The notes: a model not told the origin generated them from the sequence alone. Counted from the first letter of the stretch, positions 1 to 8,702 are shown. The stretch: DNA of 64,000 bases from Flavobacterium sharifuzzamanii (GCF_003254585.1 NZ_QJGZ01000042.1:186001-250000); one strand, 5' to 3'. Translations and numbers: made by a program.

Positions 1-878
1 CACTGTATTCAAAAGTTGAAGGTTTTTCAAATTTTGAAACTAAAAAACCTTTAAAATTAGATACCCAATTTGAAATCATGTCAAATAGCAAATTAATTGC
101 TGCCGTTTTGCTTTTATTGGAAGTTGAGAAAGGAAAAGTAGATTTGAATGCACCAATCAAAAGATATCTTCATGAATTAACTCAAACTTGGGCAGATTCG
201 GTAACGGTTCATCAGCTTTTAAATCATTCTCACGGAATTGTCGATTTACAAAAACCGTTGGCATTTAAACCTGGAACCGATTTTAAATACGGAAATCTAA
301 GCTTTAATCTGGTTGCAAAAATTGTCGAATTCAGCTCTAAAAAAAGCTATACAGAGGTTGCCGAATCGCTTTTTAAGAAATTAAAAATGAATCACACTTT
401 TTGCTATTCAAAAGATAAAGAACAAAATCTGGCAACAGGTTATTATAATGAAAAAAATCAATTGGAACCTGATACCTCACGACAAATCACAGATGAAACT
501 TTAGGCGCAGACGGCATAATTTCAACCGTTTCTGATTTAGCAATTTGGAACAATAATCTTCATAAAGGAAAGATTCTAAAACCAGAATCGTATCAATTGT
601 TAATTAAAAATACCATTTTATCTCAGCATAATTTCTTCGGAAAAGAAAAACAGCCTTATGGGTACGGAATTCGAATTGTAGAAGAAGAATCTGTTAAGTA
701 TCTTGGACATACAGGTTTGGGAGACGGGTTTTCTGGCGTAAATTTGTATTTCCCAGAAAGCGATGTTAGTTTGATTGCATTGGAAAATCAAATGCCTGAA
801 GATGCTAGTTTGTTTTATGCGACTGAATTTAAAATCAAAAACATTCTTTTAAAAAGCAATTTATTAAAGAAAAAGTAA
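1..878 (+). CDS. Serine hydrolase, beta-lactamase/transpeptidase-like (5' end outside the window)
   Basis: This is a class C beta-lactamase/penicillin-binding-protein-fold serine hydrolase missing its N-terminus. The frame is open from base 3 and runs in frame into the ATG at 78, so that ATG is internal. The codons just after it encode S-N-S-K (81-92), the catalytic SxxK motif that follows a conserved phenylalanine-rich strand in this family. A Y-G-N motif lies near 288-296 and an H-T-G motif in GHTGLGDGFSG near 706-735, matching the second and third active-site motifs. Members are periplasmic or lipid-anchored esterases, peptidases or beta-lactamases, and the substrate cannot be told from sequence. 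The gene ends 6 bp before a DUF1801 gene, so the two are probably co-transcribed. Confidence 0.85.
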   Translation, partial: LYSKVEGFSNFETKKPLKLDTQFEIMSNSKLIAAVLLLLEVEKGKVDLNAPIKRYLHELTQTWADSVTVHQLLNHSHGIVDLQKPLAFKPGTDFKYGNLSFNLVAKIVEFSSKKSYTEVAESLFKKLKMNHTFCYSKDKEQNLATGYYNEKNQLEPDTSRQITDETLGADGIISTVSDLAIWNNNLHKGKILKPESYQLLIKNTILSQHNFFGKEKQPYGYGIRIVEEESVKYLGHTGLGDGFSGVNLYFPESDVSLIALENQMPEDASLFYATEFKIKNILLKSNLLKKK

Positions 879-884
879 GCTAAA

Positions 885-1310
885 ATGGCAAAAAATAAAA
901 CTACAGAAACTCAAAACAGTGTTACTGATTTTATTAACGCTGTTGAAAATGACGTTAAAAGAAACGATGCTTTTGAACTTCTAAAAATAATTGAGGAAAT
1001 AACAGGTTTTGAACCCAAAATGTGGGGCCCAAGCATTATTGGTTTTGGAAGTTATCACTACAAATATGAAAGCGGACATGAAGGAGATGCGCCACTTGCG
1101 GGGTTTTCGCCAAGAAAAACAGCAATGACAGTTTACTTCTATTTGCCAGAAGAAAAAAGAGAAGCACTTTTATCTAAACTAGGAAAACATACTTCGTCAA
1201 AAGCCTGTATTTACATTAAAAAATTGGCTGATATTGATATCGAAACCCTAAAAAAGATAATTTTACTTTCAATTGAATATACCCAAAATTTATATCCACA
1301 AAATAAATGA
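885..1310 (+). CDS. DUF1801 (YdhG-like) domain protein
   Basis: A 141-residue soluble protein of the DUF1801/YdhG-like alpha-beta family. The pattern MWGPSIIGFGSYHYKY followed by a strand-rich TAMTVYFYLPEEKREALL segment is characteristic, as is the C-terminal IDIETLKKII helix. Family members are small cytoplasmic proteins related to the B. subtilis iron chaperone fold, and most are functionally uncharacterised. It follows the serine hydrolase by 6 bp and its stop overlaps the next start (ATGA, 4 bp), so the three genes look translationally coupled. No catalytic residues are evident. A second, divergent DUF1801 protein is at 8703. Confidence 0.8.
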   Translation: MAKNKTTETQNSVTDFINAVENDVKRNDAFELLKIIEEITGFEPKMWGPSIIGFGSYHYKYESGHEGDAPLAGFSPRKTAMTVYFYLPEEKREALLSKLGKHTSSKACIYIKKLADIDIETLKKIILLSIEYTQNLYPQNK

Positions 1311-2410
1311 TAACATTCCTAATTCTATTATGCCTGATTGTTTTTGCAATTTATATGTTTCTACAGCATCCAAAATTCGGAAAAGCACCTTCGGGCGCAA
1401 GATTAGTCCAGATTCAAAATTCGCCACAGTATAAAAACGGAAAATTCGAAAATCAGAGTTTTACGCCAGATTTAGCTGAAGGAGCAAGTATGGCTGGAGT
1501 TTTGTTTGAATTTTTCTTTAAAAAAGTAGATCGAAAAATCCCGACAGATTTGATTCCGTCAGTAAAAACCAATTTATTAGAACTTCCTTTAGATCAAGAT
1601 GTTTTAGTTTGGTTTGGACATTCGTCTTATTTTATTCAGCTGGAAGGAAAACGTTTTTTGATTGATCCCGTTTTCAGCGGTAACGCCTCTCCTATTCCTG
1701 GAACAACAAAATCGTTTAAAGGTTCTGATATTTATACAGTTGAAGATCTTCCAGAAATTGACTATTTATTGATTACACACGATCATTATGATCATTTGGA
1801 TTACGATACGATTTTAAAATTAAAACCTAAAACCAAAAAGATAATCACAGCTCTTGGAGTAGGTTCTCACTTAGAATTCTGGGGCTTTTCTCCTGAAATT
1901 ATTATTGAAAAAGATTGGTATTCAAAAATCGAATTAGATCAAAATCTAACCATTCATACTGCTCCTTCCCGTCACTTTTCTGGCAGAGGTTTTAAAAGAT
2001 GCAACACGCTTTGGACTTCTTTTATTCTGGAAACCAAAGATTTTAAAATGTATTTGGGTGGAGACAGCGGTTACGATTCGCATTTTGCAGCAATTGGTGA
2101 GAAATATGGCCCGTTTGATATTGCTTTACTTGACAATGGCCAATACAATGAGAAATGGAAATATATTCACAACATGCCTGAAGATGTAATAAAAGCGATG
2201 AAAGACTTGAAAGCTAAAAGGGTATTTCCTGTACATTCTTCGAAATTTGCTTTATCGCTACATTCTTGGGATGAACCTTTAAATAAAGTGACTGAATTAA
2301 ATAGTTTATCAGAAAACCCGATTCCGCTAGTAACGCCAATGATCGGTGAAGCTGTTGAATTAAAAAATGATAAACAAGAATTTAAACAGTGGTGGCGTAA
2401 TGTTCGTTAA
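1307..2410 (+). CDS. Membrane-anchored MBL-fold metallohydrolase (UlaG/NAPE-PLD-like)
   Basis: A 367-residue metallo-beta-lactamase-fold hydrolase. Residues 1-20 form one hydrophobic segment, giving either an uncleaved signal anchor or an inner-membrane anchor. The zinc motif HDHYDH spans residues 158-163, preceded by the strand WFGHSSYFIQLEGKRFLIDPVF that is typical of the UlaG / N-acyl-phosphatidylethanolamine phospholipase D group. Further metal ligands are expected in APSRHFSGRG, LGGDSGYDSHF and the C-terminal FPVHSSKFALS. Its start overlaps the preceding DUF1801 stop. The family hydrolyses phosphodiester, lactone or phospholipid substrates, and the actual substrate here is unknown. Confidence 0.85.
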   Translation: MITFLILLCLIVFAIYMFLQHPKFGKAPSGARLVQIQNSPQYKNGKFENQSFTPDLAEGASMAGVLFEFFFKKVDRKIPTDLIPSVKTNLLELPLDQDVLVWFGHSSYFIQLEGKRFLIDPVFSGNASPIPGTTKSFKGSDIYTVEDLPEIDYLLITHDHYDHLDYDTILKLKPKTKKIITALGVGSHLEFWGFSPEIIIEKDWYSKIELDQNLTIHTAPSRHFSGRGFKRCNTLWTSFILETKDFKMYLGGDSGYDSHFAAIGEKYGPFDIALLDNGQYNEKWKYIHNMPEDVIKAMKDLKAKRVFPVHSSKFALSLHSWDEPLNKVTELNSLSENPIPLVTPMIGEAVELKNDKQEFKQWWRNVR

Positions 2411-2465
2411 TTGTTAATTGTAATGTCACCTTGAGTAAAACAAAGGATCTAACACAAACAAAAAA

Positions 2466-2996
2466 ATGAATACGTCAAGCTATATTATACGAAATGCTTT
2501 TCCTTCAGAATTTGAAGAAATTGGAAAGCTTTTAATTCATGTTTATTCACAATTAGAAGGTTTTCCAAAAGAAAATGAACAACCCAATTATTATAAAATG
2601 TTGGCGAATATCGGCGATTTTACTAAACTTCCTGATACTGAACTTCTGGTTGCTACAGATGAATACAGTACAATTCTTGGAGCGGTTGTCTTTTTTAATG
2701 ATATGCAATATTATGGTTCTGGAGGCATTGCAACGCAAGAAAAAAATGCTGCCGGATTTAGGTTATTAGCTGTTGATGCCAATACTCGCGGAAAAGGAAT
2801 AGGAAAACTATTAACTCAAGAATGCATTAAAAAAACAACCGAAAACCATCAAAATCAACTTATTATCCATTCGACTTTATCAATGAAAACGGCTTGGAAA
2901 ATGTATGAAAATCTTGGTTTTAAAAGATCTGAAGATTTAGATTTTATGCAAGGAGAACTGCCCGTTTTCGGATTTAGACTGAAGATCATTTCATAA
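2466..2996 (+). CDS. GNAT-family N-acetyltransferase
   Basis: A 176-residue acetyl-CoA-dependent acyltransferase of the GNAT superfamily. The motif-A strand and pyrophosphate-binding loop are visible as FRLLAVDANTRGKGIGKLLTQ (the R/Q-x-x-G-x-G/A signature is R-G-K-G-I-G). This is followed by the motif-B region MKTAWKMYENLGFKR. Length and layout are standard for a single-domain GNAT. It is preceded by a 55-bp gap holding a degenerate piece of an intergenic repeat (CACCTTGAG...AAGGATCT). The acceptor substrate cannot be predicted. Confidence 0.85.
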   Translation: MNTSSYIIRNAFPSEFEEIGKLLIHVYSQLEGFPKENEQPNYYKMLANIGDFTKLPDTELLVATDEYSTILGAVVFFNDMQYYGSGGIATQEKNAAGFRLLAVDANTRGKGIGKLLTQECIKKTTENHQNQLIIHSTLSMKTAWKMYENLGFKRSEDLDFMQGELPVFGFRLKIIS

Positions 2997-3019
2997 CCAA
3001 AACAAATAAAACTTAAACC

Positions 3020-4144
3020 TTGAAACTAAAACTAACCTACATAACCATAACGTTTCTCCTAACATTTAATATCTTTTCTCAAAGCACTTACGTCTTTTTG
3101 GGTTCTTATAATCGTGATAAAACGGCTGAAACAATTCAGGTTTATCAACTGGATACTTTGAGCGGAAAATTGACTAAGTTCACTTCGGTTAAAAATATTG
3201 TGAATCCATCATATTTAACGGTTTCTCCAAACGGTAAATATGTTTATGCTTGCACAGATACTAAAACTCCAAATGCAGGAAGCGTGAGCAGTTTTGAATT
3301 TAATCCCACAGCAAAAACTTTGACTTTTTTAAACAGCCAGAGAAGCGGTGGCGAAAATCCAGTCTACGTCAGCGTGCATAAAAACGGAAAATGGCTTGCC
3401 AATGCCAATTATACAGAAGGAAGCGTTTCGGTTTATCCCATTCTAGAAAACGGTAAAATCGATTCGATTGCGCAGAATTTTCAATATGCAGATGGAAGTG
3501 TAAATAAAGACAGACAAACCAAATCTCATGTGCACTCGGCAGTATTTTCTCCAAAGTGCGATTATTTATTTTTACCCGATTTAGGTGCCGATAAAATTCG
3601 CAGTTATGCTTTTGATGAAAATCAGAAAAAACCTTTAATAGAAACTCAAAATCCATTTACGAAAACTGATTTAGAAGCTGGGCCAAGACATTTTACTTTT
3701 CATCCAAATCAAAAATGGGGATATTGTATTGAAGAAATGGCGGGACAGATAAGCGTTTACAATTATGAAAATGGTGTTTTAAACAAAGTTCAGCGCATTG
3801 CCACACATCCTGAAAAAATTAAAGAAGGCTTTGAAAGTTCTGATATTCATATTTCTCCTGATGGGAAATTTCTTTACGCGACAAACCGAGGCAAGGAAAA
3901 CAATATTGCGATTTTCTCTATTGATGAAAACGGATTATTGAAAAACATTGGTTATCAATCTACGCTAGGAAAACATCCGCGTATTTTTGCTATTGACGAA
4001 AGCGGAAAATTTCTAGTGGCTTCGAATGTTCAAACCAATAATGTTGTTGTTTTTAAAAGAGATTCTAAAACCGGATTATTAAAGAAAGTAGGGAAACAGA
4101 TTAAAATGCAAAATGTTTCTTGTGTTCAGATTAAACAGATATAA
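3020..4144 (+). CDS. Secreted lactonase-family beta-propeller (6-phosphogluconolactonase-like), TTG start
   Basis: A 374-residue seven-bladed beta-propeller of the lactonase family (YbhE/Pgl type, PF10282). Repeated blade motifs such as VSPNGKYVYA, VHKNGKWLANANY, FSPKCDYLFLPDLG and ISPDGKFLYATNRG are visible. I chose the TTG at 3020 because it gives an intact signal peptide (MKLKLTYITITFLLTFNIFSQ) and no ATG lies in a usable position. The signal peptide makes a cytosolic pentose-phosphate role unlikely. In Bacteroidota these exported forms are of uncertain substrate, so a gene symbol is not justified. It lies 23 bp behind the GNAT gene and is followed by an inverted-repeat element. Confidence 0.82.
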   Translation: MKLKLTYITITFLLTFNIFSQSTYVFLGSYNRDKTAETIQVYQLDTLSGKLTKFTSVKNIVNPSYLTVSPNGKYVYACTDTKTPNAGSVSSFEFNPTAKTLTFLNSQRSGGENPVYVSVHKNGKWLANANYTEGSVSVYPILENGKIDSIAQNFQYADGSVNKDRQTKSHVHSAVFSPKCDYLFLPDLGADKIRSYAFDENQKKPLIETQNPFTKTDLEAGPRHFTFHPNQKWGYCIEEMAGQISVYNYENGVLNKVQRIATHPEKIKEGFESSDIHISPDGKFLYATNRGKENNIAIFSIDENGLLKNIGYQSTLGKHPRIFAIDESGKFLVASNVQTNNVVVFKRDSKTGLLKKVGKQIKMQNVSCVQIKQI

Positions 4145-4172
4145 TTTTTTTATAAATATATTATAGATAATC

Positions 4173-4301
4173 TTGTTATTTCGAGGAATGAGACCCGAGC
4201 GCTAGCGAACTGGCGAAGCAAATCTCCATAAGTAGCTCGACAAAGGTTGAACTCTCGTTATGGAGTTTCTTGCGAAGATTTCTCGTTCCTCGAAATGACA
4301 A
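4173..4301. repeat. Imperfect inverted-repeat element (TTTCGAGGAA family)
   Basis: Two arms of about 21 bp, starting TTGTTATTTCGAGGAATG at 4173 and ending TTCCTCGAAATGACAA at 4301, are inverted and differ at about two positions. The roughly 87-nt loop contains further inverted segments (CTCCATAA...TTATGGAG). It belongs to the same repeat family as elements at 37584-37610 and 58633-58742. An apparent in-frame upstream extension of the next gene lies entirely inside this element and is not coding. Confidence 0.75.
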
Positions 4302-4336
4302 ACTTTGTGTTATTAATTATTAAACAATTAAAAAAT

Positions 4337-4861
4337 ATGACAATAAACAACTTCAATTTACAGCCAGATTTCTTAGAAAATGAAATTTCAAAATTAATTC
4401 CTTTAGAAGAAAAACATTTTGAAGCATTATTTGAAGCTGCTTCTGATCCTTTAATTTGGGAACAAAATCCTGTAAAAGACCGATATACAAGAGAAGGTTT
4501 TAAAACTTATTTTGATATAATAATCACAAAAAGTTCGTTTCTAATTCTCGACAAACAAACCAATGAAGTAATGGGAACAACAAGTTTTTATGACTATAAT
4601 CCAGAAAAATCGAATGTTGGAATTGGCTACACTTTCATTACAAGAAAATATTGGGGCGGACCATATAATAGTTCAAATAAAAAATTAATGATGGATTATG
4701 CTTTCCAGCATGTTAATTCGGTGCTTTTTCATATCGGAGCAGAAAATTTCCGTTCTCAAAAAGCGGTATTAAAACTCGGAGCAGAAAAAATCAACGAACT
4801 GACATTTACCATTAACGGCGCTGATTTTCCTTATTTTGAATATGAACTACAAAAAAAATGA
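4337..4861 (+). CDS. GNAT acetyltransferase, RimJ/RimL-like
   Basis: A 174-residue GNAT acetyltransferase of the RimJ/RimL type, with pattern LIPLEEKHFEALFEAASDPLIWEQNP, then VMGTTSFYDYNPEKSNVGIGYTFITRKYWG and FHIGAENFRSQKAVLKLGAEK. This layout is typical of the Acetyltransf_3 group that modifies ribosomal proteins or small amines. I place the start at the ATG at 4337. The frame is open back to a TTG at 4247, but that extension translates the upstream repeat element and lacks any conserved feature. The target is unknown. Confidence 0.82.
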   Translation: MTINNFNLQPDFLENEISKLIPLEEKHFEALFEAASDPLIWEQNPVKDRYTREGFKTYFDIIITKSSFLILDKQTNEVMGTTSFYDYNPEKSNVGIGYTFITRKYWGGPYNSSNKKLMMDYAFQHVNSVLFHIGAENFRSQKAVLKLGAEKINELTFTINGADFPYFEYELQKK

Positions 4862-4920
4862 TGAGTTATAAGTTGATTTTTATCTCATAACTCATCGTTT
4901 ATAACTTATAATTAAAAACA

Positions 4921-5502
4921 ATGAAAAGAATAACTGTTTTCTGCGCCTCTAGTTTTGGCACTGAAAAAATTTATGAAGAACAAGCCACTGCTTTAGGAAA
5001 AACTTTGGCTGAGCAAAATATAGAATTAGTTTACGGTGGCGCCAACGTCGGCTTGATGGGTGCAGTTGCAGACGGAGCTTTAAATGCAGGCGGAAAAGTA
5101 ATTGGCGTGCTTCCGGACTTTTTAAGATCAAAAGAAATTGCTCATCTAGGCTTAACCGAATTAATTTTGGTAGAAAGCATGCACGAAAGAAAAACCAAAA
5201 TGAACGATTTATGCGATGGTGTAATTGCGCTTCCTGGAGGTTTTGGAACACTTGAAGAGCTTTTCGAAATGCTAACTTGGGCACAATTAGGATTACATAA
5301 AAAACCAATCGCTGTTTTAAACGTAAACGGTTATTATGATTCCCTGATTGAATTATTGCAAACTATGACCAAAAAAGGATTCCTGAAAGAAGTAAACCGA
5401 GAAATGCTTTTGGTTAGCGAAAATATTGACGATTTACTCAAACAAATGAAGAATTATGTTGCGCCAACTGTTGGGAAATGGATTGATAAAAAACAATCTT
5501 AA
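4921..5502 (+). CDS. LOG-family protein (TIGR00730), cytokinin riboside 5'-monophosphate phosphoribohydrolase-like
   Basis: A 193-residue Rossmann-fold LOG protein. The hallmark PGGFGTLEELFE spans about residues 105-116 and the upstream GGANVGLMG loop is intact, as is the M-x-x-R-K motif (MHERKTKM). LOG enzymes cleave nucleoside 5'-monophosphates such as AMP or cytokinin nucleotides to base plus ribose 5-phosphate, and they were long misannotated as lysine decarboxylases. It is a single-domain cytosolic protein of normal family length. It stands convergent to the AraC-type gene, whose stop is only 9 bp away. The 59-bp gap upstream holds an ATAACTC/GAGTTAT inverted repeat. Confidence 0.88.
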   Translation: MKRITVFCASSFGTEKIYEEQATALGKTLAEQNIELVYGGANVGLMGAVADGALNAGGKVIGVLPDFLRSKEIAHLGLTELILVESMHERKTKMNDLCDGVIALPGGFGTLEELFEMLTWAQLGLHKKPIAVLNVNGYYDSLIELLQTMTKKGFLKEVNREMLLVSENIDDLLKQMKNYVAPTVGKWIDKKQS

Positions 5503-5511
5503 ATTTCAGAA

Positions 5512-6357
5512 TTAGACCTTGTCAACACTTTTAAACTGCTTTTTATAGTCACTTGGATTTACTCCATTATGTTTTTTAAACAATCGATTCAAGTGACTTG
5601 CATCACTAAAACCAAATTCATATACAATCTCATTAATTTGCATATTGGTATATTTCAGTCGTGTTTCAATTAGTTTTATTTTGTACGCGATTGTATACTC
5701 CTGTATGCTTTGCCCCGTTTTGGTTTTAAAATACTCACTTATATATTTAGGCGAAATATTAAATGCTGATGCCATATTCGTTGCTTTTAATTGATCTGGA
5801 CGATAAATATTTTGATGAACATAGTTCAATAAATCTAGACTTGGCACTGCATTAACCTCACTTACAGAGAGAGGAGTCATAAGCGAAATATTTCTCGCTG
5901 CTATCGTTATAATTGTATTTATAATTTGCCTTATAACTTCTTGCTGCTGCGGAAACTGACTTTTTTCTTCTCTAATAAGCGCTTCTATCATTGCTCTTAT
6001 TAAAGGTTTGTCTATTATAGTTTTTAAAATACAGCCCGGCATATGATTGTGGTTATGGAAAATAAATTCCAACTTCTGAATCCAATCACTGTTTTGTGTT
6101 TTAAGATAACTGTCATTAAAGCGTATAAAGAAAAATTTGGTTTTCTCAGTGACTTCAAAACTATGTGTATCTTGAGGAAAAATTAGAAAAAACTTATCAC
6201 TGCTATACGGCAATCGGTGATCGTTGATAATTTGAGTTCCTTTTCCTTCTAAAACAAACACCATTTCAAAGAAGGTGTTTTTACGTTCTTTTGGTTCGTA
6301 TTCTAAAACTTCTAAAAACTGAAGTTCAAAAGGACGGTGTAAGTTTCTAATTTCCAT
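5512..6357 (-). CDS. AraC-family transcriptional regulator with N-terminal cupin
   Basis: A 281-residue AraC/XylS-type regulator. The N-terminal half is a cupin-like sensing domain (MVFVLEGKGTQIIND, FLIFPQDTHSFEV). The C-terminal 100 residues carry two helix-turn-helix motifs (ATNMASAFNISPKYISEYFKTKTGQ and MQINEIVYEFGFSDASHLNRLFKKHNG). I prefer the ATG at 6355-6357. A longer start at 6393 would add 12 residues lying in the intergenic region. It is divergent from the DoxX/deacetylase pair, so it probably controls those genes. A TTGTACAA palindrome in the 85-bp spacer is a candidate operator. The ligand is unknown. Confidence 0.87.
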   Translation of the reverse strand: MEIRNLHRPFELQFLEVLEYEPKERKNTFFEMVFVLEGKGTQIINDHRLPYSSDKFFLIFPQDTHSFEVTEKTKFFFIRFNDSYLKTQNSDWIQKLEFIFHNHNHMPGCILKTIIDKPLIRAMIEALIREEKSQFPQQQEVIRQIINTIITIAARNISLMTPLSVSEVNAVPSLDLLNYVHQNIYRPDQLKATNMASAFNISPKYISEYFKTKTGQSIQEYTIAYKIKLIETRLKYTNMQINEIVYEFGFSDASHLNRLFKKHNGVNPSDYKKQFKSVDKV

Positions 6358-6385
6358 CTTCCAAAAATACAAATTATTCCAATGA

Positions 6386-6393
6386 TTGTACAA
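6386..6393. promoter_or_regulatory. TTGTACAA palindrome between divergent genes (candidate operator)
   Basis: The spacer between the AraC-type gene and the DoxX gene contains the 8-bp palindrome TTGTACAA. Its position between divergent starts fits a shared operator, but AraC proteins usually bind direct repeats, so this is only a candidate. Confidence 0.25.
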
Positions 6394-6442
6394 ATTTTAA
6401 AAAGTCGTTATCAGCAACTTTGTATTATAAAATCACATCAAT

Positions 6443-6835
6443 ATGGAAACAACCTCTTTTTTATTATTACGTCTTGCAATCGCTATCAGTATGTTTGGCC
6501 ACGGATTAGTTCGTCTGCCAAAACTTGTCTCTTTCAGCAATTGGATGGTTGGTAGCTTTGAAAATTCAATGCTGCCTAAAATCATTATAACACCATTCAG
6601 CTATATTCTACCAATAGCCGAATTTGCAATCGGCCTTTTCTTATTATTAGGTATCTTTACTAAACCTTCTTTAGTTGCTGGAGCAGTCGTTATGCTCATC
6701 TTATTATTTGGCACTTCGATGATTGAGAACTGGGAAGCTATTCCGTCGCAATTAATTCACATCGCTTTTTTTGCTTTGCTTTTGCATTTTGCAGATTATA
6801 ACAGCTGGGCAATTGATACTTTAATTAAAAAATAA
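6443..6835 (+). CDS. DoxX-family membrane protein
   Basis: A 130-residue protein with four hydrophobic segments (about residues 5-22, 48-67, 72-88 and 100-118). It matches the DoxX/YphA layout, with the early motif RLAIAISMFGHGLVRLPKL and the central LLLGIFTKPSLVAGAVVMLILL. DoxX proteins are small inner-membrane proteins linked to redox or thiol stress and often accompany exported enzymes. The next gene begins 5 bp downstream, so the two form an operon. The divergent AraC-type gene probably regulates it. A weak -7-like CAACTTTG lies upstream. Confidence 0.8.
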   Translation: METTSFLLLRLAIAISMFGHGLVRLPKLVSFSNWMVGSFENSMLPKIIITPFSYILPIAEFAIGLFLLLGIFTKPSLVAGAVVMLILLFGTSMIENWEAIPSQLIHIAFFALLLHFADYNSWAIDTLIKK

Positions 6836-6840
6836 ACATC

Positions 6841-7791
6841 ATGAGTTCAAGAAGAAATTTTATTAAACAAACTGGAATAATAGGAATGGTTGGAATGATA
6901 AATCCCATTGAAACCTTTTCGGAAGTTTCGAAAAATACACCTCTTTTCTCCCCGCAAAAAACAAAATGGGCAGATGGTTCCAGATTAGTGGTTTCGATCT
7001 CAATGCAATTTGAAGCTGGCGGACAGCCTCAAAATGCTGAAAGCCCGTTTCCACAAAATATACAAAAAGGTTTTATAGACCTACCTTCTGCAACTTGGTA
7101 TGAATACGGATACAAAGAAGGCATTCCGCGTATGCTTGATAATTGGGATAAATTAGGCGTAAAAGTAACTTCGCATATGGTTGGAACCGCTGTGTTAAAA
7201 AATCCCGAACTGGCGAAAGAAATTGTCCAAAGAGGCCACGAAGCTGCCGCACACGGAATGAGCTGGAGTACGCAATACACCATGCCGTATGACGAAGAAA
7301 AAAAGTTTATAAAAGATGGAGTCGATGCCATAAAAAAAGTCACAGGCTTTACTCCTGTTGGCTACAATGCTAACTGGTTACGCCGAGGGCAAAATACGTT
7401 GGATATCTTACAAGAACTTGGTTTTAAATATCACATAGACGATCTTAGCCGCGATGAACCTTTTATTATACAGGTAAAAAATAAAGATTTTACAGTTGTT
7501 CCCTATACGCTCAGATGTAATGATATTGTTTTGATTGAAGGGAAAAACTTCTCGGCAGATCAATTCTTCCAACAAGTTAAAATGGAATTTGATCAATTAT
7601 ACGCCGAAAGTGAAACGCAACGCCGACAAATGTCAATTAGTTTTCATGATCGTATTGGAGGAACTCCGCAAATGGTAAAAGCAACAAACGATCTTATCAA
7701 ATACATGCAGCAACATGCAGGCGTAAGCTTTAAACGAAAAGATGAAATTGCCGAAATAGCATTGCATGATAAAACTACAATAAGAGAATAG
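6841..7791 (+). CDS. Tat-exported polysaccharide deacetylase/PuuE-like protein
   Basis: A 316-residue protein with a twin-arginine-type leader (MSSRRNFIKQTGIIGMVGM), followed by a NodB/polysaccharide-deacetylase-like barrel. The features resemble the PuuE/allantoinase-like subgroup: VVSISMQFEAGG, HEAAAHGMSW (H-x4-H metal motif), TGFTPVGYNANWLRRG and a late SISFHDRIGG. The classical first motif TFDDG is absent, as in PuuE-type members. It probably removes an acyl or carbamoyl-type group in the periplasm, with the substrate unknown. It starts 5 bp after the DoxX gene and is followed by a good terminator. Confidence 0.75.
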   Translation: MSSRRNFIKQTGIIGMVGMINPIETFSEVSKNTPLFSPQKTKWADGSRLVVSISMQFEAGGQPQNAESPFPQNIQKGFIDLPSATWYEYGYKEGIPRMLDNWDKLGVKVTSHMVGTAVLKNPELAKEIVQRGHEAAAHGMSWSTQYTMPYDEEKKFIKDGVDAIKKVTGFTPVGYNANWLRRGQNTLDILQELGFKYHIDDLSRDEPFIIQVKNKDFTVVPYTLRCNDIVLIEGKNFSADQFFQQVKMEFDQLYAESETQRRQMSISFHDRIGGTPQMVKATNDLIKYMQQHAGVSFKRKDEIAEIALHDKTTIRE

Positions 7792-7810
7792 ATTTTAAAT
7801 TTAGTATAAC

Positions 7811-7848
7811 AAATCCATACAGGTCAAAATACTTGTATGGATTTTTTT
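7811..7848 (+). terminator. Rho-independent terminator after the deacetylase gene
   Basis: An 11-bp stem AAATCCATACA / TGTATGGATTT is followed by a T-run. It ends the DoxX-deacetylase operon about 20 bp after the stop codon. Confidence 0.85.
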
Positions 7849-7931
7849 ATTCTCTTTTCAAAATTTCTTTCTTAAATTAGAAGTCCGAAAAAAAACTCCT
7901 GTTTTACCTTACACATTTTACACATTAAACC

Positions 7932-8399
7932 ATGAAAACAGAAAACAATAAATATGCAAAGGCCGAAATGCTGATTAGAAAACCTGTTTCAGAGGTTTTT
8001 CAGGCTTTTATTGATCCTCAGATTACGAGTAAATTTTGGTTTACGAAAGGATCAGGAAAATTAGAAGAAAATCAAAAAACCGAATGGACTTGGGAAATGT
8101 ATGGTTTTTCGCTTTCAGTAACCACACTTGTTGTGCAAGAAAATAAAAAGATTGTAATCGAATGGGGAAATCCAGACGAAATTACTTTAGTCGAATGGGT
8201 TTTTAGTCCATTAAATGAAAATGAAACTTTTGTGAGTATAACCAATTCTGGTTTTCACGGAGATTCGGATAAAATAATCGATCAAGTTCGCAACTCAACT
8301 GAAGGTTTTACTTTGGTTCTTGCTGGAGCAAAAGCTTATTTAGAGCATAATTTACGATTAAATTTGGTCTTGGATCGTTTTCCTAAAGGTCTTGCTTAA
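7932..8399 (+). CDS. SRPBCC/AHSA1-type START-fold protein
   Basis: A 155-residue protein of the Aha1/SRPBCC fold (activator of Hsp90 ATPase homologue 1-like). It opens with the canonical AEMLIRKPVSEVFQAFIDPQITSKFWFTKGSG, continues with the strand TEWTWEMYGFSLSVTTLVV, and ends with a long helix EGFTLVLAGAKAYLEHNLRL. These small cytosolic proteins bind hydrophobic ligands in a helix-grip cavity. Bacterial members rarely have a defined function. It is monocistronic, with a terminator before it and a block of intergenic repeats after it. Confidence 0.85.
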   Translation: MKTENNKYAKAEMLIRKPVSEVFQAFIDPQITSKFWFTKGSGKLEENQKTEWTWEMYGFSLSVTTLVVQENKKIVIEWGNPDEITLVEWVFSPLNENETFVSITNSGFHGDSDKIIDQVRNSTEGFTLVLAGAKAYLEHNLRLNLVLDRFPKGLA

Positions 8400-8702
8400 A
8401 CATATGATTTAACCGCAAAATCTGTATGCTATTTTTACCGCAAAGATCGCAAAGGGTTACGCAAAGTACACTAAGTTTTTTTGTGGGTCATTTAAAATGA
8501 AAAAGTTCACAAAGCTTTGTGCAGATAAAACTTTTTACAGACAACGCTTTGCGAGCTCAATATACAGGATCTAACTTAAGTATCTAGTTAAAAACATCTT
8601 AGCAAACTCTGCGTAAAAAATTTTACTGTAAAGAAAGGCAACTTGAAACCTGAAACTTGAAACCTGAAACTTGAAACTCGAAACTTCAAAAAACAAAAGA
8701 AA
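8400..8702. repeat. 303-bp gap made of intergenic repeat fragments
   Basis: No gene is visible. The stretch holds fragments of dispersed repeats: a CGCAAAGATCGCAAAG / CGCAAAGTACACTAAG type segment at 8430-8480, a degenerate inverted partner (AAAACTTTTTACAGAC...TTTACTGTAAAG) further on, and a tandem GAAACTTGAAACCT array of about 10-11 bp units at 8643-8690. The same GAAACTTGAAACCT unit recurs at 27812-27890. Confidence 0.6.

Noticed and set aside
4247..4336. TTG-initiated 30-codon N-terminal extension of the GNAT gene
   Set aside because: It translates the right half of an inverted-repeat element; the ATG at 4337 gives a normal GNAT start.
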